Shown in pieces: positions 35,550 to 43,867 of a stretch of DNA of 64,000 nt (the stretch's first letter is position 1; the number at the start of each line of letters is the position of its first letter). A program made the translations under genes and the position numbers. This DNA comes from DATARH01 sp035309005 (lineage in GTDB: Bacteria > Pseudomonadota > Alphaproteobacteria > ATCC43930 > CGMCC-115725). The notes under the pieces were generated by a model. That model was not told the DNA's origin. It worked only from the letters and a program-made list of their open reading frames with translations, and did not search any database. The DNA is taken from positions 62,001 through 126,000 of the forward strand of contig DATGFP010000015.1 in the NCBI GenBank assembly GCA_035309005.1, given 5' to 3'.

Positions 35550-36756
35550 GATGGTCCGCTCGCTGTCTGCTCCGTCACGCGGCAACAAAATTACCTATGA
35601 GGCCGGCCAGGACGCGGTGCGCGGTTTCGGCGTGCGGATCACGGCTGCTGGCGCGAAATCGTTCATCGTCAACTACACGGTGGCCGGCCGCGAGCGACGA
35701 CTGACCATCGGCGCATATCCGGCCTGGTCCGTTGCGGCCGCTCGCGATGAGGCAAAGCGGCTGCGGAGGGAGATCGACCGCGGGGTTGATCCGCTCGGCG
35801 CCCGCGAGGCTGAGCGCGACGCTGCGACGATCGGCGATCTCTGCGACCGCTATCTCGCCGAACACGCCGTCAAGAAACGCACTGCCGCGGACGACGAGTC
35901 GATGATCCGGCGCATCATCCGCCCTGAGCTCGGCAGCCGCAAAGTGGCCTCTATCACCTTCGCTGATGTCGACCGCCTGCATCGGCGGGTCAGCGAAGCG
36001 CGCGGCCCCTACGGGGCGAATCGTCTCCTCGCGCTGCTGTCAAAGATGTTCTCGCTCGCGATCCGCTGGGAAATGCGCACCGACAACCCGGCGAAGGGTG
36101 TCGAGCGCAATCCCGAGGAACGGCGCTATCGCTACCTCACCGGTGACGAGCTGCGCCGGCTGACCGAGGCGCTGGCGGCGCACGCCAATCAAGCTGCAGC
36201 GAATGCGGTGCGGCTGCTGCTGCTCACTGGGGCCCGTCGCGGCGAAGTGCTTGGCGCGGCATGGGATCAATTCGATCTCGAGGCCGGGATCTGGACGAAG
36301 CCTAGCAGTCACACAAAGCAGAAGCGCGAGCATCGCGTGCCGTTGTCGGCGCCGGCCCGGCAACTACTTGCTGAAATCAAGGCCGCGGCCGAGCACCGCG
36401 CCAACGAAAAGAGGCGCGAGCCGTCGCCATACGTGTTCCCGGCGCGGGCGCCCGGTGATGGACCGATGACCGAGATCAAAAAATCCTGGGCGGCACTATG
36501 CGCGGCCGCAGACCTGCGCGGCGTCCGCATACACGATTTGCGCCACACATACGCCAGCGTGCTCGCCAGCGCCGGCCTCAGCCTACCCGTGATCGGCGCC
36601 TTGCTCGGCCACACTCAGCCGCTGACGACGGCTCGCTACGCTCACCTTTTCGACGATCCGCTTCGAGCTGCCACCGAACGCGTCGGGGCCATCGTCACCG
36701 GCAAGGGCGACGGCGGCGGGGAGATAGTCCCGATCGAGCGCGGGCGCGGACGGTGA
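35464..36756 (+). CDS. int: Tyrosine recombinase / integrase, P4-like with DUF4102 arm domain
   Basis: The 430-residue integrase catalyses site-specific insertion at tRNA-Lys. An N-terminal DUF4102 arm-binding domain (FGVRITAAGAKSFIVNY, about 54-70; LTIGAYPAWSVAAARDEA) precedes a core-binding domain and the catalytic domain with R258 (TGARRGE), H357 and R360 (HDLRHT), H383 (LGHTQ) and nucleophile Y392 (ARYAHL). All catalytic residues are present. ATG 35464 is preferred; the frame is open upstream but lacks protein character. It lies next to the detached tRNA part rather than the intact gene. Its stop overlaps the next start (GTGA). Confidence 0.9.
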   Translation: MSDTNENKGLIEKSHKTAKSAGDGRLSDTMVRSLSAPSRGNKITYEAGQDAVRGFGVRITAAGAKSFIVNYTVAGRERRLTIGAYPAWSVAAARDEAKRLRREIDRGVDPLGAREAERDAATIGDLCDRYLAEHAVKKRTAADDESMIRRIIRPELGSRKVASITFADVDRLHRRVSEARGPYGANRLLALLSKMFSLAIRWEMRTDNPAKGVERNPEERRYRYLTGDELRRLTEALAAHANQAAANAVRLLLLTGARRGEVLGAAWDQFDLEAGIWTKPSSHTKQKREHRVPLSAPARQLLAEIKAAAEHRANEKRREPSPYVFPARAPGDGPMTEIKKSWAALCAAADLRGVRIHDLRHTYASVLASAGLSLPVIGALLGHTQPLTTARYAHLFDDPLRAATERVGAIVTGKGDGGGEIVPIERGRGR

Positions 36757-37379
36757 GGCGAAAGCGGCCCGCCACAGTAGGCGGCAATGACAAAGCGATA
36801 TCAGTCGAGACGGTCCGGGAATTACTTTGGCACTGCCGGGTAATTCCCCGGTCGGTTCATTTGAAGCCAAAAGCTGAAGCCGAACTTGCCGGGTTGCTGG
36901 AGGCAATTCGCGAGAAATGCCGAGTTGACCAGTCGGTCAAGCCGGCCAACTCCATGAAAGGCAAGGTGAAGCAGCAACTCGCTGAAATTGCCGTGATGCT
37001 CGACGCCATCGAAAAGGAAGAGGGAAAATTTCTGGCGGCCGCCGAACAAGCCGCGGAGCGGGACAGCACTGCCGAGCTGTCGGCTTCGGTTCTGCGGGAT
37101 CGCCTCGCCGAAATTGATCGGATGCGGTGGCTGACGCGGCGAATGCGAGCGTCGAGCGCGCTGGAAGAGCATCGGAACGACGCCGAGCGGTGGCAAGCCT
37201 ACGCGACCACCATCCGCGGGGCGCTGCTCAAAGCGTTGGCGAGCGTCGACAAAGAAGTTGGACTGAGCAGTCATGGCGGACCCGCGGGGCGATTTTTCGC
37301 CCGTGTCGTCCCAATGCTTACCGGAGAGCAAACCGCCGCATCCAGTGCCGCTAAGTTTTTAATGAATAATACCAAGTAG
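36753..37379 (+). CDS. Helical protein of unknown function in the element
   Basis: The 208-residue protein starts at GTG 36753, overlapping the integrase stop. It is charged and mainly helical, with likely coiled-coil stretches (LAEIAVMLDAIEKEEGKFLA, about 69-88, and a second around 110-160). It has no signal peptide, membrane segment or catalytic motif that I recognise. The last 90 bp are richer in AT than the neighbours. Translational coupling to the integrase suggests a role in recombination or its control, but this is inference. Confidence 0.65.
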   Translation: MRRKRPATVGGNDKAISVETVRELLWHCRVIPRSVHLKPKAEAELAGLLEAIREKCRVDQSVKPANSMKGKVKQQLAEIAVMLDAIEKEEGKFLAAAEQAAERDSTAELSASVLRDRLAEIDRMRWLTRRMRASSALEEHRNDAERWQAYATTIRGALLKALASVDKEVGLSSHGGPAGRFFARVVPMLTGEQTAASSAAKFLMNNTK

Positions 37380-37481
37380 TTGTGTAGGGAGTTTCCAAGC
37401 CAATCGCGTTTTCCCTGTTCGCGCGCCGGCGGCCAGCACTTATCACATCGCGGTCACTCACCTCACTTGGAGGGCCAAACG

Positions 37482-37697
37482 ATGGCGATCCCGGTCGGAA
37501 ATCTTTCAGAGGAACAGCAGGCGGCGCAAATCGGCATCTCGGTTCGCACTCTCCGCCGCTGGCGCGCGCGCGGTTACGGCCCCGCAGTCACCCAAACCGG
37601 TCGTGCTATCAGTTACACGCCAGCGGCGGGGCCGGAATGGGTGGCGAGCCAGCAAAAGAAAGTCGAGCTTCCGTCACCGCGCCGGCGCGCGGCGTGA
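37482..37697 (+). CDS. Excisionase-like helix-turn-helix protein
   Basis: The 71-residue basic protein has a MerR/Xis-type winged helix: EEQQAAQIGISVRTLRRWRA (about residues 10-29), followed by a GYGPAV turn and a basic tail. Such proteins act as recombination directionality factors or as regulators of element genes. A GGAGGG site seven bases before ATG 37482 fixes the start. The upstream 102 bp are the main gap of the left block and probably hold its promoter. Confidence 0.75.
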   Translation: MAIPVGNLSEEQQAAQIGISVRTLRRWRARGYGPAVTQTGRAISYTPAAGPEWVASQQKKVELPSPRRRAA

Positions 37698-37700
37698 GCC

Positions 37701-37976
37701 ATGCCGATACCAGACGGCCCCGGCGCGCGGGACGGCGCAGCCGAGGCCGAGGATCTTGCCGCTGGGCAGCAGCGCGGTCCTCATAGCAAAAAGCCGGATT
37801 GCACGCCAGCGGCAGACAATCGCAGCGATGATTGGCTCGCGCGTCACCTTCTCGCAGCACGACTTCGGCCGCCAACAGGGTGCGCGTGGCAGTTTGATCG
37901 CGTAGACGGTCAGCTCCGTGTCGCGGCACATCCGTTTGACGATGTGGCGCTCGCGGTGGCGCGAGGCCGCGCGTGA
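37701..37976 (+). CDS. Small element protein, unknown function
   Basis: The 91-residue product starts three bases after the Xis-like stop. It contains a DNRSDDWLARHLLAARL helix and a tryptophan-bearing segment (CAWQFDRVDG) but no motif that I can name. Its stop overlaps the next start (GTGA), which supports it as a real gene. Confidence 0.55.
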   Translation: MPIPDGPGARDGAAEAEDLAAGQQRGPHSKKPDCTPAADNRSDDWLARHLLAARLRPPTGCAWQFDRVDGQLRVAAHPFDDVALAVARGRA

Positions 37977-38239
37977 GCAGCGCCGATCCGTGCCGACGCT
38001 TGGCGGGCGCCGCGATCGACTTGCGCGATGCACGTTTCCGACGCGACGTCGAGCGACTTCATTTGCTCGGCCCGCGGTCGATCTATGAGCTGCTGGCCGA
38101 GTTGGGGGCGGCCCGGCTGCTGCGCACCGAGATCGAGGCGCTCGTTGCCCGCTACGTTGCGCTGGACCCCGCCGCGGTGCCAGCGGTGGGCGGAAAACGA
38201 ATGCCCCCGAGACCGCTGCATCGGGTGTCGTCACGATGA
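37973..38239 (+). CDS. Small helical element protein, unknown function
   Basis: The 88-residue product begins at GTG 37973 within the previous stop. It is helical, with DLRDARFRRDVERLHLLG and IYELLAELGAARLLRTEIE segments. Short proteins of this look often sit before primase genes in alphaproteobacterial integrated elements. No function is known. The stop overlaps the primase-polymerase start. Confidence 0.6.
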   Translation: MSSADPCRRLAGAAIDLRDARFRRDVERLHLLGPRSIYELLAELGAARLLRTEIEALVARYVALDPAAVPAVGGKRMPPRPLHRVSSR

Positions 38240-39075
38240 TCGGCGCGCTCGGCGCGGCCCTGTCATTCGCCGATCGGGGATGGCCCGTCGCGCCTTGGGC
38301 AACGAGCGGTAGTCGCAAATATCCGCTTACCGAGCACGGCCACAACGATGCGACCAACGACCGCAGCATCATCGCGGAATGGTGGCGCCGGTGGCCGGAC
38401 GCGGTGCCGTCGATCGCTACCGGCGAGCGTTCGGGCATCGTCGCGCTCGACATCGATCTTCGCCCGGCCGGGAGCGGGTTTGACACGCTCGAGATGATGG
38501 GCGTTGCGACGCACCCGGCAAGTCCGACCGCTTACACGCCGCAGGGCGGCTGCGCCGTTCTGTTCCGCTGGCCGGGACATTTCGTCAAGACCGTCGCCGG
38601 GCGGCTCGGAACCTACCTCGATATCCGCGGCGACGGCGGCTCGCTGCTGTTGCCACCGGGGCCGGGCCGATGGTGGGATCCGCACCTTGGCCCCGAGACG
38701 CCGCTCGCGCCCATGCCCGAGTGGATGGTCATTCCCGAACCCGCGGCGCCGCCGATCGCCCCCGCGCCGGTAATGAGCCAGCCGCTCGGCCGATACGCCG
38801 AGGCGGCGCTCGACGGCGCGGTAAAAGCGATCATCACCGCGCCCGATGGGCAGCAGCGGAAGACACTCAACACGGAAACCTACAGCATCGCCCGGCTTGT
38901 CGCCGGCGGCGTGATCCCGGCCGGGCTTGCGGTTGAATCGCTGCGATGGGCCGCGCAGCAAATGCGCAGCCATGACCCGCGCCGGCCGTGGCGCCGCGAC
39001 GATCTCGATAAGGCGGTTCGGTTGGCCTTCGCCGATGGGCTGGCCCGGCCCCGTCAGCCGGAGCGCGTCGCGTGA
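38236..39075 (+). CDS. Bifunctional primase-polymerase (prim-pol) domain protein
   Basis: The 279-residue protein has the archaeo-eukaryotic primase fold of family PF09250. An N-terminal RGWPVAPW segment and a THPASPTAYTPQGG region flank the metal-binding pair D72 and D74 in VALDIDL. A downstream LDIRGDGGSLLLPPG motif (about 127-141) completes the active site. It would make primers for element replication. It is coupled to the previous gene by ATGA and to the ATPase gene by GTGA. The C-terminal part is helical and may contact the ATPase. Confidence 0.85.
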   Translation: MIGALGAALSFADRGWPVAPWATSGSRKYPLTEHGHNDATNDRSIIAEWWRRWPDAVPSIATGERSGIVALDIDLRPAGSGFDTLEMMGVATHPASPTAYTPQGGCAVLFRWPGHFVKTVAGRLGTYLDIRGDGGSLLLPPGPGRWWDPHLGPETPLAPMPEWMVIPEPAAPPIAPAPVMSQPLGRYAEAALDGAVKAIITAPDGQQRKTLNTETYSIARLVAGGVIPAGLAVESLRWAAQQMRSHDPRRPWRRDDLDKAVRLAFADGLARPRQPERVA

Positions 39076-40208
39076 CCGATTTGCGCGGGTATGACGACAT
39101 CAAGGCCCGCCACAACGGCGCCGGCCAGAAGGAAAGCCCGCTGCAGCTCGTTCACTTCGGCGACATGCGTGCGCAGCTCGACGGAACGCCGCTGGTCAAA
39201 GGATTGCTCGACCGTGCGCAGACCAGCCTCATCATCGGCGAATCCGGCAGCGGCAAAACATTTCTGGCTCTGGATTTGGCATTGCACGTCGCGGCCGGGC
39301 TCTCCTGGTTCGGCCGCCGGGTGACAGCGGGGCCGGTGATCTACGTCGCCGCTGAGGCGGGTCGCAGCATAGAGAACCGAGTTGCCGCCTGGCGTGACCA
39401 TCATGGGTTTGAGGACCGGGATCTCCCGTTCGCAGCGGTGATCTCGCCGGTTGACCTTTGCCACCCCGAAGTGGGCGACGTGGACCGCTTGATCACAGCC
39501 GTTGGTAAAGCTGGGTTCGCGCTGCCGGCACTCGTCATCATCGACACGGTGTCGCGGGTGCTCGCCGGCGGCAACGAAAATGGGCCGGACGATATGGGCG
39601 CGCTTGTTCGATCACTCGATCGGCTCCGCGATGATCTGTGCTGCCACATGTCTGCGGTTCACCATTTGGGCAAAGACACCGCGCGCGGGAGCCGTGGTCA
39701 TTCATTGTTGTACTGCGCCGTCGACACCGAGATCACGGTCGCGAAGGACGACAAGACCAGCATCGCGACCGCGACGGTCACAAAGCAACGAGACGGGATT
39801 GCGGGCGGCGAAATAGCGTTCCGGCTGCTGCCGGTTGAACTCGGTCGGGATCAGGACGGCGACGCCGTGACGAGTTGCGTCGTCGAGCCGATCGCAGGCG
39901 AGACACCGAAGCGCCGTTCCGCGCCATCCGGGCAAGCCGGCACCGCCCTCAAGCTGCTGCAAAACGCCATTGCCGAAGCCGGCGGCGCGCCACCCGACGC
40001 GGTGCATTTCCCCGCCGGCCGGCCGATTGTCCCTATGACAGCATGGCGCCGCTATTGCGAAATCGGCGGACTCGCCGCCGGGGACACCCCCGACGCCTTC
40101 AAGAAAGCGTTCGGCCGCGCCCGCGATCGGCTCCGAAGTGACGGATTTATCGGCATTTGGGACGACAAGGTTTGGATTGCTGCACCCGATGGGGACAAGG
40201 GGACATGA
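39072..40208 (+). CDS. RepA-like AAA ATPase / replicative helicase
   Basis: The 378-residue protein matches the AAA_25/RepA group of ring ATPases that load or act as replicative helicases on plasmids and phages. Walker A is GESGSGKT (about 56-63, K62) and Walker B is LVIIDT (D158). An HHLGKDTARGSRGHS segment (about 197-211) follows, typical of the family. The C-terminal 100 residues form a winged-helix-like tail. The start is GTG 39072. The last codons lie in the GGGGACA repeat cluster, so the origin appears to overlap the gene end. Confidence 0.85.
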   Translation: MTDLRGYDDIKARHNGAGQKESPLQLVHFGDMRAQLDGTPLVKGLLDRAQTSLIIGESGSGKTFLALDLALHVAAGLSWFGRRVTAGPVIYVAAEAGRSIENRVAAWRDHHGFEDRDLPFAAVISPVDLCHPEVGDVDRLITAVGKAGFALPALVIIDTVSRVLAGGNENGPDDMGALVRSLDRLRDDLCCHMSAVHHLGKDTARGSRGHSLLYCAVDTEITVAKDDKTSIATATVTKQRDGIAGGEIAFRLLPVELGRDQDGDAVTSCVVEPIAGETPKRRSAPSGQAGTALKLLQNAIAEAGGAPPDAVHFPAGRPIVPMTAWRRYCEIGGLAAGDTPDAFKKAFGRARDRLRSDGFIGIWDDKVWIAAPDGDKGT

Positions 40209-40296
40209 CGGGGACAACCGGGGGACATGTCCCCAGGCCAGCGAGGGGGACATCGGACAAAACCCTATAAGGGTTTGTCCGTTGTCCCCTGTCCCC
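40191..40296. repeat. GGGGACA repeat cluster, candidate replication origin
   Basis: Five GGGGACA copies run on the plus strand (40191, 40199, 40210, 40221, 40246) and three inverted TGTCCCC copies follow (40228, 40283, 40290). One pair makes the perfect palindrome GGGGACATGTCCCC (40221-40234). Between the two sets is an imperfect dyad (40254-40281) around an ATA centre. Such clusters next to a primase and helicase gene are typical of iteron origins. Confidence 0.6.
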
Positions 40297-40535
40297 ACCA
40301 TGACCGGGAGGATCGCAGCCGACATGTCCGCCCGAAATTGCAGACTGACGACAAGACATCGATCCCTATCGGCGCATTTTGTGGTTCCGTCATGTTCGGC
40401 GCAGCCGAATGCGGGCGAAGATTCGCGAATCCTCTGATTAATTATCGACGGTGTTATGGCGGAAAGTCTCAGTATATATGCTGATTTAGGCCAATGGTCT
40501 TGACGTTGTGTCCGCCTTGTGTCCGTCATTTCGGC
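40209..40535. other. Intergenic control region of the element
   Basis: No gene is seen. The left part completes the GGGGACA cluster. The right part (about 40430-40500) is AT-rich and could hold a promoter: a TTATGG 17 bp from TATGCT is one weak candidate. Directly before the next gene are two inverted CGGACAC copies. Confidence 0.55.
40508..40525. promoter_or_regulatory. Pair of GTGTCCG motifs, 11 bp apart
   Basis: GTGTCCG at 40508-40514 and 40519-40525 is the reverse complement of the CGGACAC motif found at both element ends, with the same 11-bp pitch. It lies 11 bp before the gene start at 40536, where a bound protein could block or control expression. Confidence 0.5.
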
Positions 40536-40955
40536 ATGAAGACGATCAAAAGTGCGGTTCAGAAAGGCCGGAATATAGGTGGCGCATCTAGGCCGCATAG
40601 GCTGGCGAAACTCGACGGGCGCACCCGCGAAGCCAGGCGCCTGCGCCAAATCAACCGGGAGCTCACCGACCATGTTGGCGGTTCGGATCGGGTGAGCGCC
40701 GCTCAGAAATATTTGATCGCGCGCACTGCGATCGACATCCTCCGCCTTGAACTGCTCGACGCCGAGATGGCCGCCGGGACCGTGAGCAACCACGACGCGC
40801 GGGTGGCGCACGCGCTGCGCAACACTGTGCGGTTGGCTTTGCGCGCGCTCGGCATGAAAGCGGCCGCCGCAAAGCCGCCGAGCGCTGCCGAGAATTTGGC
40901 CGCGGCGACGGCCGGCCGCACCACCGCCGATATCCTGGCGGGCCGCGCGGCATGA
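40536..40955 (+). CDS. Element protein before the terminase, unknown function
   Basis: The 139-residue product is basic at the N-terminus (MKTIKSAVQKGRNIGGASRP) and helical in the middle (ISAAQKYLIARTAID-like region). Its place directly before the large terminase, and its size, are those of a small terminase subunit, but no clear helix-turn-helix is seen, so this is only a guess. ATG 40536 was preferred to a GTG/ATG further upstream that would run into the motif pair. The stop overlaps the terminase start (ATGA). Confidence 0.6.
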   Translation: MKTIKSAVQKGRNIGGASRPHRLAKLDGRTREARRLRQINRELTDHVGGSDRVSAAQKYLIARTAIDILRLELLDAEMAAGTVSNHDARVAHALRNTVRLALRALGMKAAAAKPPSAAENLAAATAGRTTADILAGRAA

Positions 40956-42439
40956 CCAAACTGCCGGCGAACATCATCGACGCGATGACAGCGCCGGACT
41001 GGTGGGGACCGTGGTTCGCTCGCGGCGATTGGTCGCCCTGGCGGTCGTTCCTGCGCGCGCTCTTTGGACTGCCGATGAGCGAGGCCGATCTTGACCTGTA
41101 TTGCGAGTGCACGGGTCGGAGCGATCCGCCTTCGGGTCGGGCGCAAGAGGCGTTCGCGGACGTTGGGCGCCGGGGCGGCAAAACCAGGGTCATGGCCCTG
41201 GTCGCGGCCTGGCTCGCGGCATTCGAGGATTGGCGAGGATATCTCGACCCGGGCGAGAACGCGCACATTCTCATCATTGCAAAAGACACAACACAGGCCA
41301 CAATCTGCCACGGTTACCTGGCCTCGCTGTTGCTCCACCATCCGGTGCTGCACGATCTGGTAATCGGCGAGACGGCCGACAGCCTCACCCTGGCCAATCG
41401 GGTGATCGTGCGGGTGGCCGCGGCAAGCTTCCGAGGCTTGCGCGGCTTCGCCGTGGCAGCATTGCTAGCCGATGAATTGGCATATTGGTTTGACGGCGAA
41501 TCGAGCGCAAACCCCGCCGAGGAGATTCTCGCCGCGGTGCGACCTGGCATGCTGCAGTTCGGCGGACGCGGGATGTTGTTGGCCGGCAGCTCGCCATATC
41601 GTCGCACCGGGCCGTTGTGGGATGCCTTCCGCCGCCACTACGGCAAGCCGAGCCCGGTGCTGTTCTGGAAGGCGCCGACGCTAATGATGAACCGCCTCGC
41701 GCCGGCGGATGAGATCGCGCGCGCCTACGAGGAAGATCCCCAAAAAGCGGCGGCCGAGTATGGCGCCGAATTTCGTCAGGACATCGCCGCGTTCATTGAT
41801 CGGGAAGCTGTCGAGGCCGTTGTCGCTGAGGGCCGATTCGAGCTGCCGCGCGTCACCGGCACCGCCTACACCGCCTTTGTCGACCCGAGCGGCGGCTCGC
41901 AGGATGCGATGACGCTGGGTGTCTCTCACCGCGACAAGACCGGCCTGGCCGTGCTCGATTGCATCCGCGAGATCCGGCCACCCTTCAGCCCGGAGGCGGT
42001 TGTCGCCGAGTTTGCGGAAGTTCTCAAAGACTACGGCGCCCATCGCGTCACCGGAGATCATTACGCTGGCGAATGGCCCCGAGAACAATTTCGCAAACAC
42101 GCGATCGAGTATATCGCGAGCGATAAGTCAAAGAGCGCCATTTATCAAGAAGCGCTGCCCTTGTTGAACAGCGGTAAGGTCGAATTGCTCGACAACGCTC
42201 GGTTGATTTCACAAATCTGCGGCTTGGAACGGCGCACGGCACGCGGAGGCCGCGACAGCATCGATCACGGCCCGTCCGCGCACGATGACATCGCCAACGC
42301 CGCGCTGGGGGCGCTCGTGCTGGCGGCTGGAAAGCGCCGGCCAATGAAAATCACCCCCGAAGTTCTGGCGCGGTTTTCGCGGCCGCGCCCGCCACGGTCT
42401 TTGTATTCGCGGGCTGATGGTCGCGTCTATTTTGGATGA
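40952..42439 (+). CDS. Large terminase subunit-like protein
   Basis: The 495-residue protein has the two domains of a phage large terminase. The N-terminal ATPase has Walker A GRRGGKT (about 72-78, K77), an IIAKDTTQA segment and Walker B LLADE (D174, E175) followed by the AGSSPYRR coupling motif. The C-terminal RNase H-like nuclease shows three acidic motifs: FVDPSGG, GDHYAGEW and AHDDIANA. All key residues are present, so it could package DNA if given a portal. None is encoded in the element. Confidence 0.85.
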   Translation: MTKLPANIIDAMTAPDWWGPWFARGDWSPWRSFLRALFGLPMSEADLDLYCECTGRSDPPSGRAQEAFADVGRRGGKTRVMALVAAWLAAFEDWRGYLDPGENAHILIIAKDTTQATICHGYLASLLLHHPVLHDLVIGETADSLTLANRVIVRVAAASFRGLRGFAVAALLADELAYWFDGESSANPAEEILAAVRPGMLQFGGRGMLLAGSSPYRRTGPLWDAFRRHYGKPSPVLFWKAPTLMMNRLAPADEIARAYEEDPQKAAAEYGAEFRQDIAAFIDREAVEAVVAEGRFELPRVTGTAYTAFVDPSGGSQDAMTLGVSHRDKTGLAVLDCIREIRPPFSPEAVVAEFAEVLKDYGAHRVTGDHYAGEWPREQFRKHAIEYIASDKSKSAIYQEALPLLNSGKVELLDNARLISQICGLERRTARGGRDSIDHGPSAHDDIANAALGALVLAAGKRRPMKITPEVLARFSRPRPPRSLYSRADGRVYFG

Positions 42440-42448
42440 GGGAGCACA

Positions 42449-42637
42449 ATGTCGCAACTTCGCATCGCTGCGACCGCGCCAAGCCAGGGCATGCACCTGG
42501 GGCGGCTGGACGAATTTCTGACGTTTCTTCAGCAACGACTTTCGGCAGACGATTATGCCGAGGCCGAAAGCTTGCTGCATGCGGCAATCGATCCAGTTCA
42601 CACCGCGCGCCGGCAGCGCGAGGCGGCAACCAGGTAG
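42449..42637 (+). CDS. Small element protein after the terminase
   Basis: The 62-residue protein starts at ATG 42449, after a GGGAGC site. It holds two helices (LDEFLTFLQQRLSADDYAEA, about 20-39, and a C-terminal one). Short helical proteins of this kind are common downstream of large terminases in alphaproteobacterial elements. The function is unknown. Confidence 0.6.
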   Translation: MSQLRIAATAPSQGMHLGRLDEFLTFLQQRLSADDYAEAESLLHAAIDPVHTARRQREAATR

Positions 42638-42649
42638 GAGGACTTCACC

Positions 42650-43156
42650 ATGCACAGAATACCAATGCCTTCGCCGCGGGGGACCAATCATGCGGGGCTC
42701 TTCCTTCCCGCGGACTGGCCGCCGTCATCCCGCCCGAACCCGGTTGCGGCATATGACACAATGCCGAGGCCGAGGCGATGGGCGCGCGATCAGTTTGACC
42801 CCAACAGCGTCCGCACCTTGTGCGATGACATCGAGCGTCTCACCGACTCCTTGCCCGAAGATCGGGCGGCTGAGCTATTTCACGAATTGCACCAGGTGAT
42901 GCAAGCCTTCACGGACACCGAGGACCAGCGCCGCCGGGCTGACGATCGCCGGCGCCGCGGCTATGACGAGCCGCCGCCGTTCCCTGGCCGGCCGCGCCCC
43001 GGTGGCGAGATGGACCCGATCACGACCCCGATCGAGGATCGCCGCGTCGAAGCTCGCCGCCATGCCTCAGATAGTCGGCGCTTGGCGCTCGATGCCGCCG
43101 GCGACGCGGATTTTTACCGCCGCTTTCCCGGCGCCCGCCGGTTAGGCGCGGCATAG
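42650..43156 (+). CDS. Element protein with acidic helix and disordered C-terminus
   Basis: The 168-residue protein has a strong AGGAGG site eight bases before ATG 42650. Its N-terminus is proline-rich. A helix (LCDDIERLTDSLPEDRAAEL, about 57-76) and a charged, disordered C-terminal region follow. It ends in a short helical DFYRRFPGARRL segment. I recognise no domain. Its stop abuts the next start. Confidence 0.6.
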   Translation: MHRIPMPSPRGTNHAGLFLPADWPPSSRPNPVAAYDTMPRPRRWARDQFDPNSVRTLCDDIERLTDSLPEDRAAELFHELHQVMQAFTDTEDQRRRADDRRRRGYDEPPPFPGRPRPGGEMDPITTPIEDRRVEARRHASDSRRLALDAAGDADFYRRFPGARRLGAA

Positions 43157-43867
43157 ATGCCGGGCAAGGTCGAACCGCTGCGCCCGACAACGGCAAACGC
43201 GCCAGCGGAGCACGCTCCGCAGCGCTCGCCCGAGCGTGAAGCATTGGCCGCGGCGATCGAGCGGCTGGCCGAGGCACGGCGGGAACTTAATCGGATCGCC
43301 GAGGCACGCGAGCGGGCGCAACGGGTGGGCAAGATCGAGGTGCGGCTCGACGAACTGCAGGCCGAGCTCGTTACTGCCAAGGCGGCTGAGCCCGAGCGCT
43401 TGGTCGATGCGCTGCTCGGCGAAGAGAGTACCGGCCCCTCGCCAGTGGCCGAGATCGAGCGGTCGTTGCGCGCGGCCGCGGCCGAACTCGAGCAAGCCCG
43501 GGCGGTTCGCGCGATCCTCACCGAGCGCGAGGGCGCTGCGCGCCGGTCGATCGCCGACGCCGAGATCGAGCTGAAGGCCGCGCGCGGCGCCGTGCTGCGA
43601 TCGGACCCGGCCGTCCGCGCGCTCTTCGCCGAACTCGACGAGGCCAAGCGCCGGCACGCCGAATTGGAGCGGTGTTGTCGCGCGATCGGCGTGCTCGGCG
43701 TGCCGCCCGCACACGCGGCGTCGGACGCGGTTTTTCTGGTCGATGACTACCACGTCGCCAAGCTGCCTGCCGTCGCAGAGTGGCAGGGTGCGGTCGCCCA
43801 GCTTCTCATTGATCCCGATGTCGGCCTCCCCCGCGATCGCGACGCCGAGCCGCCCGCCGCGGCCTGA
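43157..43867 (+). CDS. Coiled-coil element protein
   Basis: The 236-residue protein starts directly after the previous stop. Residues 25-180 are a long, charged coiled coil rich in Ala, Glu and Arg. The last 50 residues form a small mixed domain. A scaffold or packaging accessory role is possible from its place and shape, but this is inference. It overlaps the next gene by 50 bp. Confidence 0.6.
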   Translation: MPGKVEPLRPTTANAPAEHAPQRSPEREALAAAIERLAEARRELNRIAEARERAQRVGKIEVRLDELQAELVTAKAAEPERLVDALLGEESTGPSPVAEIERSLRAAAAELEQARAVRAILTEREGAARRSIADAEIELKAARGAVLRSDPAVRALFAELDEAKRRHAELERCCRAIGVLGVPPAHAASDAVFLVDDYHVAKLPAVAEWQGAVAQLLIDPDVGLPRDRDAEPPAAA

